From Acidobacteria bacterium Ga0077534 (GTDB lineage: Bacteria > Acidobacteriota > Blastocatellia > Pyrinomonadales > Pyrinomonadaceae): DNA of 64,000 nt. Each line of letters starts with the position of its first letter. Positions within the stretch are counted from its first letter, which is position 1. Both the position numbers and the translations under genes were made by a program. Shown here one piece after another: positions 1 to 7,287 of the stretch. The notes under the pieces are model-generated. The model was not told where the DNA came from. It searched no databases and saw only the letters and a list, made by a program, of their open reading frames with translations. The stretch covers positions 1-64,000 of the forward strand of contig LNEI01000026.1 of the NCBI GenBank assembly GCA_001464455.1, in the 5' to 3' direction.

Positions 1-192
1 CTAATTCTCTGCGGCCACGGGCTCGGCGCCAGCCTCGCCGAACTCGCGAGACTCACCAGCCTAAACAGCTCAACCGTCGCCCGCCGCCTCGAATCCGCTC
101 GAACATCGCAACGCGATAACGACAACCTCAAAGAAATGGTAGCGAACGTTAGGAGTAACTACGAGAAGCGGAAGAATTGCAATATTGCATGA
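1..192 (+). CDS. C-terminal fragment of a protein resembling a REP-associated (Y1/IS200-like) transposase with a helix-turn-helix tail; truncated by the window edge
   Basis: Frame 1 is open from base 1 to TGA at 190-192: LILCGHGLGASLAELARLTSLNSSTVARRLESARTSQRDNDNLKEMVANVRSNYEKRKNCNIA*. The HTH-like segment resembles C-terminal extensions seen on RAYT proteins. Confidence 0.45.
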   Translation, partial: LILCGHGLGASLAELARLTSLNSSTVARRLESARTSQRDNDNLKEMVANVRSNYEKRKNCNIA

Positions 193-229
193 CTGACCCC
201 TTGACTTTATGACTGACCCCTTGACTTTA
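193..229. repeat. Short direct repeat, two copies of tgactgaccccttgacttta
   Basis: tgactgaccccttgactttatgactgaccccttgacttta directly after the CDS stop. Confidence 0.7.
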
Positions 230-355
230 GACCCATGACTGCCCTGACTGCGTTTTTGCCGTACTTACCCCTCCTAAACGGAACATCACGCGAAGCGGTA
301 GCCGAGGCGGCGAGGGTGGCTGAGGTGGAGATCTGGTTGCGGTAGATGCGGTTAG

Positions 356-380
356 AAAACGCTCTGATAGGGCGTTTTTG
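356..380 (+). terminator. Rho-independent-like hairpin
   Basis: aaaacgctctgatagggcgttttt stem-loop with T-tract. Confidence 0.4.
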
Positions 381-522
381 ATACATATCACGCCACGATT
401 TCTGCCAAAATGTCGATCTGACACAGTCCTAGTTGCTACAGTAAGCCTGAATTGCTTTATCGTGTAATCGAACTACAGACTTTCCGCGCTACAATCTAGA
501 AAAACTTATCGGAGGCTTTTAG

Positions 523-1812
523 ATGACAAAATTGTTGGCGGGTGTCGTTGTGCTCTTTTTGTTCGCGAATACGGTATCGGCCGTTGATATGAGTAAGGAC
601 GTCGATGCAGCGACGGCCAAGGTCATGTCGAAGGTGATCGATTGGCGGCGGCACATACATCAATACCCTGAATTAGGGAACAGCGAAGTTAAAACCGCAA
701 AATACGTCGCTGACCATCTCCGATCGCTCGGTATCGAGGTTCGAACAGGGATCGCCAAAACCGGAGTCGTAGGCATCCTAAAGGGCGGCCAACCCGGGCC
801 GGTGATAGCCTTGCGTGCCGATATGGATGGGCTTCCGGTTACCGAACGCAACTCGCTTCCCTTTGCTTCGAAAGAAAGAGCGAAGTTCAACGGCCAGGAC
901 GTCGGTGTAATGCACGCCTGCGGACATGATACGCATGTCGCTATGTTGATGGGCGCAGCCGAGGTACTCGTCGGGATGAGGGACAAGATCAAAGGGACTG
1001 TGGTGTTTATCTTCCAGCCCGCCGAAGAAGGGCCGCCGGCCGGCGAAGAGGGCGGCGCCGCGTTGATGGTCAAGGAAGGCGTAATGGACAACCCGAAGAT
1101 CGAAGCCATTTTCGGCATCCATATCAATTCGCAGACCGAGGTCGGCAAGATCCGTTACAAATCGGGTTCTACAATGGCGGCGAGCGATTGGTTCGAGATC
1201 AAGGTCAAGGGTAAGCAGACACATGGTGCCTATCCCTGGGAAGGCGTCGACCCGATCGCAACGGCCACGCAGATCTACACCGGACTACAGATGATCGTTG
1301 CCAGGCGATCGGAACTTCCAAAAGCTCCGGTTGTAATTACGGTCGGCCGCATCAATGGCGGCGTTCGCGAAAACATTATCCCGGAAGAACTAACGATGGC
1401 CGGAACGATCCGTACGCTCGACAGCGCGATGCAGAAAGATGTTCACGCAAAGATCCGATCGACTGTAAAAAGCATAGCCGAGAGTATGGGAGCGACGGCA
1501 GAGGTTTCTATCGACACCAAGGCTCCGGTTACCTATAACACGCCGGAACTCGTCCAAAAGATGCTGCCCTCTCTTCACAAAGCAGCCGGGAAGGAAAATG
1601 TGATCGAGGCTCCGTGGGTTACCGGAGCGGAAGATTTTTCATACTTTGGCGAGAAAGCTCCGGCGTTTTACTTCTTTGTCGGAGGTATGCCGAAAGGCAA
1701 AGACCCAAAGACTGCCGCTCCTCATCACACGCCGGATTTCTTTATCGACGACAGCCGGCTCGATGTCGGGGTCAAGGCGTTCTGTAACCTGGTCTTTGAC
1801 TACGCGTCCTAA
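523..1812 (+). CDS. M20 family amidohydrolase/peptidase with signal peptide
   Basis: GxMHACGHDxHVAMLMGAAEVL and FxFQPAEEG motifs; hydrophobic N-terminus; RBS-like ggagg upstream. Confidence 0.9.
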   Translation: MTKLLAGVVVLFLFANTVSAVDMSKDVDAATAKVMSKVIDWRRHIHQYPELGNSEVKTAKYVADHLRSLGIEVRTGIAKTGVVGILKGGQPGPVIALRADMDGLPVTERNSLPFASKERAKFNGQDVGVMHACGHDTHVAMLMGAAEVLVGMRDKIKGTVVFIFQPAEEGPPAGEEGGAALMVKEGVMDNPKIEAIFGIHINSQTEVGKIRYKSGSTMAASDWFEIKVKGKQTHGAYPWEGVDPIATATQIYTGLQMIVARRSELPKAPVVITVGRINGGVRENIIPEELTMAGTIRTLDSAMQKDVHAKIRSTVKSIAESMGATAEVSIDTKAPVTYNTPELVQKMLPSLHKAAGKENVIEAPWVTGAEDFSYFGEKAPAFYFFVGGMPKGKDPKTAAPHHTPDFFIDDSRLDVGVKAFCNLVFDYAS

Positions 1813-1895
1813 AAGATATTGATACTTTTTGACTGTCGACCCCGCCTTTCAGGTGTAGGGGAAAGTTTCCCTATTCGGAGAAAATAGGAGTAGAC

Positions 1896-2240
1896 ATGTT
1901 CAAGAAGACAATTATTTTTACACTCGCATTGTTATTGACTGTTGGATCATTTAACTCGGCTGCCCTTGCCGCCGCACACACTGATCGGGAAAAACAGGGC
2001 AGTGGTAGGCCGGTTGCAGAAGGGGAATCTAAGTTCACACGGGAAAAGCTTGAGGGTTTGTTTCCGAGGTCCGAGGCACAGCTTTCAGAGAAAAGCACGA
2101 TGGCCGAATATCAACAGGCTCAGGCCAAAGGCCGTGGGTTCTCAAAGGGCAAAAAGATCGCGCTTGGAGTCGGTATTGCGATCGGCGTTGTCGCGATCGC
2201 AGTTTTTGCGGCAAGCCGTGATGAGATCAGAACATTCTAA
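1896..2240 (+). CDS. Small secreted/membrane hypothetical protein (signal peptide, C-terminal TM segment)
   Basis: N-terminal signal sequence MFKKTIIFTLALLLTVGSFNSAALA; hydrophobic segment IALGVGIAIGVVAIAVFAA; terminator follows. Confidence 0.6.
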   Translation: MFKKTIIFTLALLLTVGSFNSAALAAAHTDREKQGSGRPVAEGESKFTREKLEGLFPRSEAQLSEKSTMAEYQQAQAKGRGFSKGKKIALGVGIAIGVVAIAVFAASRDEIRTF

Positions 2241-2262
2241 GACGATTTGATCTTTGATCGAG

Positions 2263-2295
2263 AAAGGGCGAACCGGGAGCGGCCGCCCTTTTTGT
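2263..2295 (+). terminator. Rho-independent terminator
   Basis: aaagggcg...cgccctttttg stem with T-tract directly after the 1896-2240 CDS. Confidence 0.7.
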
Positions 2296-2302
2296 TTATA
2301 TC

Positions 2303-2782
2303 CTAAGCCTGCAAATGGGCCTCCACAAACCAAAGCTGCTTGTCGATCGCCCGTGAGATACCGGTGAACAGATCCGCAGTATCTGCGTCGCCCAATTCAT
2401 CGGTCTTGTCGATGTCCGCACGAACCTTCTTGCCGAAATCGGCAAGAGCGGTCGACAAAGCGTCTACGTGAGCAGCACCGTCGGTTATTTCTAGAGGATA
2501 CTCGTCCAAGGACGAAGTCTGTGCGGCAACCCTGATAGTTCCCATGGCGGTTCCGCCGAGTGTCGTTATGCGTTCGGCGATATCGTCGACATGAACGTCG
2601 AGTTCGGTTGCAACCTGGTCGAAAAGCTCATGCAGGGCGATAAAGTTCATTCCCTTGACATTCCAGTGAGCCTGTTTCGCCTGCGACTTCAGGTCCGCGG
2701 CGTCGGCCAGGCGTTGGTTCAAGATCGCGATAACTTTTTCGCGTTTGCCTTTCGGAAGGTCTATTTTTGTAGAGTGCAGCAT
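2303..2782 (-). CDS. dps: Dps family DNA starvation/stationary-phase protection protein (ferritin-like)
   Basis: KQAHWNVKGMNFIALHELFDQVATELDVHVDDIAERITTLGG ferroxidase signature. Confidence 0.93.
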   Translation of the reverse strand: MLHSTKIDLPKGKREKVIAILNQRLADAADLKSQAKQAHWNVKGMNFIALHELFDQVATELDVHVDDIAERITTLGGTAMGTIRVAAQTSSLDEYPLEITDGAAHVDALSTALADFGKKVRADIDKTDELGDADTADLFTGISRAIDKQLWFVEAHLQA

Positions 2783-2792
2783 AATAAATCCC

Positions 2793-2815
2793 TAATTTAG
2801 AATTATTCTAAATTA
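2793..2815. promoter_or_regulatory. Perfect 23-bp palindrome upstream of dps, PerR/Fur-box-like
   Basis: TAATTTAGAAT-T-ATTCTAAATTA; the 15-mer core TTAGAATTATTCTAA fits the 7-1-7 PerR pattern TTAnAATnATTnTAA. Confidence 0.6.
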
Positions 2816-2884
2816 TAAATCGCTGGTGGTCAACAACTATTAATTTTTATGGGGACGCTACGCATATCGCTACTTAGGAAAATA

Positions 2885-3580
2885 CTAACGAATGATATTT
2901 GGCATGTTAGCCGGGAAGCGGCGACCGCCGGGAATCACCCTTCCCGTTCCGGTTCCGCGAAAAAGAGGCGTGTAGACCCAACGCGAATGATTTTCGATAC
3001 CGTAATAGGCGATGATCGATTTTGCTTTGCTTTGGCTCGCTACCCCGATAAAGGGCGTATTTTCGGTCAAGATCTCTATACCCTCATCATCAGGGTCTTC
3101 GATCTCGCCTTCGATCTCGGTATTCAAGGCGCTGACCACAACTACGCCATAGCGATCAAGCGTTGAGCTGGCGTTCGGAGGAAGTTGGCCGCCGTAGTAT
3201 GCCTGGACCCGCTTTGCGAACGGACCGAGTGTTGTAACGTCTGCCTTTATCAAACGCCACTTGCCATCCTCGCTCAACGGGTCGATAGCGGCTGACGCAC
3301 GAAGGATCTGACGTTTTTTAGTGCCTTGGGGTAAGCCTTCGAGAAGATCGTCCATTGAGGTCGGGAGCCGCGATCCACGATAATAATCTACATACTGTCG
3401 GATCGCATCGGCTACCTCTTCACCACGACGGATGGACTCGAGTTCTTTTTCTCTCTGGATCTCTTGATGTATCGACGGAGCAACAGCCATCAGCCCGACT
3501 GCAAAAACAACCATCATTGCCATGACCGCCAAGAGCGTCATGCCACGTTCGCTGCTATGGTTTTTCATTGTCGTCGACAT
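2885..3580 (-). CDS. Type II secretion/type IV pilus pseudopilin-like protein
   Basis: N-terminal prepilin-like GMTLLAVMAMMVVFAVGLMAVAPSIHQEIQREKELESIRRGEEVADAIRQY. Confidence 0.7.
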   Translation of the reverse strand: MSTTMKNHSSERGMTLLAVMAMMVVFAVGLMAVAPSIHQEIQREKELESIRRGEEVADAIRQYVDYYRGSRLPTSMDDLLEGLPQGTKKRQILRASAAIDPLSEDGKWRLIKADVTTLGPFAKRVQAYYGGQLPPNASSTLDRYGVVVVSALNTEIEGEIEDPDDEGIEILTENTPFIGVASQSKAKSIIAYYGIENHSRWVYTPLFRGTGTGRVIPGGRRFPANMPNIIR

Positions 3581-4634
3581 CGTCTTTTGAATTTGGCGGC
3601 GGCCTTCTCTGCACGTCCGGCCGAGGTGGCTGTGGCTGAGGGATCATCCCGGGGCGAGCCTGACTGCCAGGCGGCATTCCTGGCTGCATGCCCGGTGTGT
3701 AAGGTATGAATCCGCCTCCCGGAGGCGCACCGCCCGGACCGGCTGAAGCCGCTGTGACCATAGCGATCCGATGCTTAAAGCCGAGAGACGTGTCCTCCAC
3801 AACAACTTCCTGTGATGATATATCGACGACGCGAAATCTCCCGCCGATCACATCGTTTAAGCGTGCCCCGAACGGTGTCTGTTTGTTTGCCTCTAAGAAA
3901 TACGCCGTATCGTTGTTGTAGCGCGTCCTGCCGATCATACCGATGTACTGGAAGTTCGTCGGCTTGGGCGGCGGCATGATGGTCATGGTGAAACCGGCAG
4001 AATAAAGACGGCCGTCGGGCGTCTGTACGTTGATCTGCTTTCCGCCTTCCTGCGCGACCATTGACTCAGGGATCATTGCCGAAACCGACTGAGGGCTGAC
4101 GAACTGGGTCGGCATCTCGGTCTGGTTGAAATAGATGCGAGCGTCGGGCGTGAATTCTCCGCCGAAGACCTCTAGCTTAAAAGCCCCCTTAGTACCCGCA
4201 TAACGCATGGTCGGCGTTACCGAAGCTATGGTGAACGGCGGCGGCGGCGGCGGAACAGGTGTCGGAGTCGGTGGCGGCGGCGTAGCCGGCGGTGGAACGT
4301 ATGGTGTTGGCTCAGGCGGCTCGTAAAACGCAAAAATATTTCGTCCCGCATCTGGAGCTGAGCTGCTGGCCGGATTGTAAGCAACCGGAACGATCATATT
4401 AAGGTCGTCCTCGGTTTTCGAAGGTAAACGGAACTGAGTATTATTGGCCGCCGTTGTGGCCGGGGCCTTTGGCGACGGCGATGGTGACGCCTTTGTTGTC
4501 GCAGTCGTGGTAGATCCACCAATAAAGCTGCGGCCGAACGCCATATAGAGTGCGACAAGCGATACCACCCCGAGCACTGCCGCGGCGATGATCTTTTTCT
4601 TTTCAGCTGGAGATTTTCCTTCGAGTATTGCCAT
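3555..4634 (-). CDS. PilP/GspC-like protein with proline-rich linker and IPT/TIG-like domain
   Basis: Single N-terminal TM; TPVPPPPPPFTIASVTPTMRYAGTKGAFKLEVFGGEF (IPT-like); C-terminal FQYIGMIGRTRYNNDTAYFLEANKQTPFGARLNDVIGGRFRVVDISSQEVVVED resembles PilP/GspC; operon position. Confidence 0.55.
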   Translation of the reverse strand: MAILEGKSPAEKKKIIAAAVLGVVSLVALYMAFGRSFIGGSTTTATTKASPSPSPKAPATTAANNTQFRLPSKTEDDLNMIVPVAYNPASSSAPDAGRNIFAFYEPPEPTPYVPPPATPPPPTPTPVPPPPPPFTIASVTPTMRYAGTKGAFKLEVFGGEFTPDARIYFNQTEMPTQFVSPQSVSAMIPESMVAQEGGKQINVQTPDGRLYSAGFTMTIMPPPKPTNFQYIGMIGRTRYNNDTAYFLEANKQTPFGARLNDVIGGRFRVVDISSQEVVVEDTSLGFKHRIAMVTAASAGPGGAPPGGGFIPYTPGMQPGMPPGSQARPGMIPQPQPPRPDVQRRPPPNSKDDVDDNEKP

Positions 4635-5519
4635 TTACTGCGTCACCGGAGCGATGCCCGGACGGCGGAAGTATGCCGCCATCTCTATCCTTAAAGTTAC
4701 CGTCTCGCCGTGCTTCTTTCCTTTGAATCTGGAGGAATTATCTTGAACTGGAGCCGCGGGCTGTACCATCATCGGCATGCCCGTAGTCGGGTTTATGGTA
4801 GTTTCGCCAGAGGTTTGCGTCCTGGTTTCTGCGTTCGACCGGCTCTTGTCGCCTTCGGAGGGGACAAGTTCAACTGCACTTACTATCACGAACTCGCGCC
4901 CCGTCTCGATCTCGCGGATAAACCGCCGTAGGTTTTGGTAGCTCCCCTCGAGACTTGTTGTAACGTAAACACCAGGATACAAGCTTCGGAACTTTGCTCT
5001 TCCACGCTCCTCTTGTGTCTCGGTTCCGGAGTTCGCATCGATGGTTTCGAGCGGCACATAATCAGGCCCCGACGTATTGATCAACCCATAAGCTCGTATC
5101 AGGCCGTTCAATCTCTGGTACAGAGCCGCCTGGCCATTTGCCGTTACTGGCAAAAACCTCGCTTCAAAATTGTCGATGCTTTCAACGATCTTCGTGACCT
5201 GCGTCTGAGAATCAGTTATCTCGCCGTATTTTCCTTTAGCTGAGATCAGTTCGGCCTCTAGCCGGTCAGCCTCGGACCGATTCTTGATGAGTTCCCGGTT
5301 CGACGGAACCACCCAGAAAAAGTAAGCGACCAACGCCATGATCACGGCAAGTCCACTGACCGCGACTGCCCCTATCTCTGGTGGCCCCCACATTCCGGCG
5401 TAGACCTTTCGCGGGCGGTTGGGCGGTATGGTGTTCCATTGGTGCTCAGTAACCAGCTCAGTTTCCTGACCCTCAAACACCACTGCGGTATCCATCTGCT
5501 TCTGTTCCAGTTCAGCCAT
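4635..5519 (-). CDS. PilO-like type IV pilus assembly protein
   Basis: Single TM followed by coiled coil and ferredoxin-like region, located between PilN-like and PilP-like genes. Confidence 0.55.
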   Translation of the reverse strand: MAELEQKQMDTAVVFEGQETELVTEHQWNTIPPNRPRKVYAGMWGPPEIGAVAVSGLAVIMALVAYFFWVVPSNRELIKNRSEADRLEAELISAKGKYGEITDSQTQVTKIVESIDNFEARFLPVTANGQAALYQRLNGLIRAYGLINTSGPDYVPLETIDANSGTETQEERGRAKFRSLYPGVYVTTSLEGSYQNLRRFIREIETGREFVIVSAVELVPSEGDKSRSNAETRTQTSGETTINPTTGMPMMVQPAAPVQDNSSRFKGKKHGETVTLRIEMAAYFRRPGIAPVTQ

Positions 5520-6148
5520 TATTGTGCGTTGCCTCCCTGGATATTTTGAGCGACATCGGACGAGGGCGGAGCTGAGGAGTAGCCGTAGCCCGGCGTGTAG
5601 ATCACGCGGAATGTGTATTCAGTGAACGTGATCCGCTCGCCTTTTTGAAGATCCTGACCGCGAAGCTCTGCCAAAAAGAGCCCCGAATTGTTCATTCGCT
5701 CGATCATTACCATCACCGCCGGATAATCGCGGCTGATGACGCCAAGTTCGAGTTCAGCTTTTAGACGGTCACCGTCCTGATAGATATTTTCGACGCCAAT
5801 TCTAGATGCAGAAACACTCGGCGGCAGGACGGTCTCCAGATCGGCGAATAGCCTCGACCACCCGAATGATTTATTCGCGACCAGCTTATGAGATGCCGTA
5901 AGCAAGGATCGCTGGTCGGGGGTGAGGAGCTGCTGTACCTTTTCGCCTTCACCCTTCAGTTTCGATATTTCGCCTTCTCGTTCCTGAATTGCTTTTACAA
6001 GCAGATCATTCTTATCGCGGTTTTCACTGAGCTTGGCAATGCAATAGACGCCGCCGAACGCACTGATCACAAGCAAAAAGCTCGCAAAAAGATACGGAAG
6101 CACCCTGTTCCGAAAGGGATGGGTCGAGAGATTTAACTTCGTTATCAC
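5519..6148 (-). CDS. PilN-like type IV pilus assembly protein
   Basis: MITKLNLSTHPFRNR N-terminal motif typical of PilN, then TM and coiled coil; overlaps the next gene. Confidence 0.7.
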   Translation of the reverse strand: MITKLNLSTHPFRNRVLPYLFASFLLVISAFGGVYCIAKLSENRDKNDLLVKAIQEREGEISKLKGEGEKVQQLLTPDQRSLLTASHKLVANKSFGWSRLFADLETVLPPSVSASRIGVENIYQDGDRLKAELELGVISRDYPAVMVMIERMNNSGLFLAELRGQDLQKGERITFTEYTFRVIYTPGYGYSSAPPSSDVAQNIQGGNAQ

Positions 6149-6259
6149 CTAAATTACTACCGCCTAAAGGGCCAAAGGGCCGAAAAATCCGAAACAGAAT
6201 TCTAACACGAAAGAATTCCGTTGTCTTTCACGTTTTTGGCGCCTAAATTGTTGCAAAAC

Positions 6260-7192
6260 TTAATCGCGGCGAGGTGGAAGGTGACGGTTTAGCTCTTCTG
6301 GAGTCATGTCCCGATATGCGGCAACGCGGTTGCGGCCTTCCCTCTTTGCTCGGTACAGGGCCGAATCGGCCATTTCAACGAGCTCGATTGGATCTGACGA
6401 GTCATCGGGAAAAGATGAGACCCCGATGCTCACAGTTATATGGTGAGTTTCCCTGTTCTTACCTTGCCGGAGAACACTGAATTCGTATTTTTCTATGCTT
6501 GAGCGAATACGCTCTGCCGCTGTCAGGCCTTGAGGCAGGTCTGCGTCGAGCAGGAAGGCAGCAAATTCATCGCCGCCAAAACGTGCCGCTGCGTCCCCGC
6601 TACGCAGGTTTGTCATTATGGAAAAGCCGATCTCTTCAATAGTCTTGCTACCGGTCAGGTGGCCATAACTATCGTTTACACTTTTGAAATTGTCACCGTC
6701 CATCATTATCACGCAGAATGGGCGGTTTTCCGCGGTCGCACGCCCAGCCTCGCGCCGGAGTTCAGAGAAAAAAGATCGACTGGAAAGGAGTCCGGTAAGG
6801 TCGTCGTGGGAGATCAATCGATGGATCTGGCGTTGATATTCGCGATCGATCTCGTCGAGCAGGTCAAATCTTAGGATCGTTTCTCCGATCGTGATCTTGT
6901 CTCCGTTTTGCAGCGTTTCGCGGCGGACACGGACACCATTGAGAAAAGTCCCATTTCGCGAGGCGAGATCGGTTAAGACATATTCGGTCGAGCTTTTCGT
7001 TTCGCCTTTTACTGCTGTTACCTTGGCATGCTGTCTAGAGACTTGCGTATCGTTCACACGAACGTCGGCCTCGAGAGCCCGACCGAGAATTACATCCTCA
7101 CGCTCAAGCGGGATCGGAACGGCTATCAATTCACCGCTCAGGAAAACAAGCGCGGGCTTCAAGTCCCGGCGTATCATCTCGGAATCGTTCAT
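6260..7192 (-). CDS. FHA domain-GGDEF diguanylate cyclase
   Basis: FHA signature ILGR...VSRQHAKV...LTDLASRNGTFLNG; ARFGGDEFAAFL active site; RSGD I-site five residues upstream. Confidence 0.92.
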   Translation of the reverse strand: MNDSEMIRRDLKPALVFLSGELIAVPIPLEREDVILGRALEADVRVNDTQVSRQHAKVTAVKGETKSSTEYVLTDLASRNGTFLNGVRVRRETLQNGDKITIGETILRFDLLDEIDREYQRQIHRLISHDDLTGLLSSRSFFSELRREAGRATAENRPFCVIMMDGDNFKSVNDSYGHLTGSKTIEEIGFSIMTNLRSGDAAARFGGDEFAAFLLDADLPQGLTAAERIRSSIEKYEFSVLRQGKNRETHHITVSIGVSSFPDDSSDPIELVEMADSALYRAKREGRNRVAAYRDMTPEELNRHLPPRRD

Positions 7193-7287
7193 AGTGAACC
7201 ATTGGGAGCTATGGTAAAACTAGAATAACCTATTCATTGCAATAATTACCAGAGATTTTAGAAACGAAGCATATCCGTTTCTACGAG

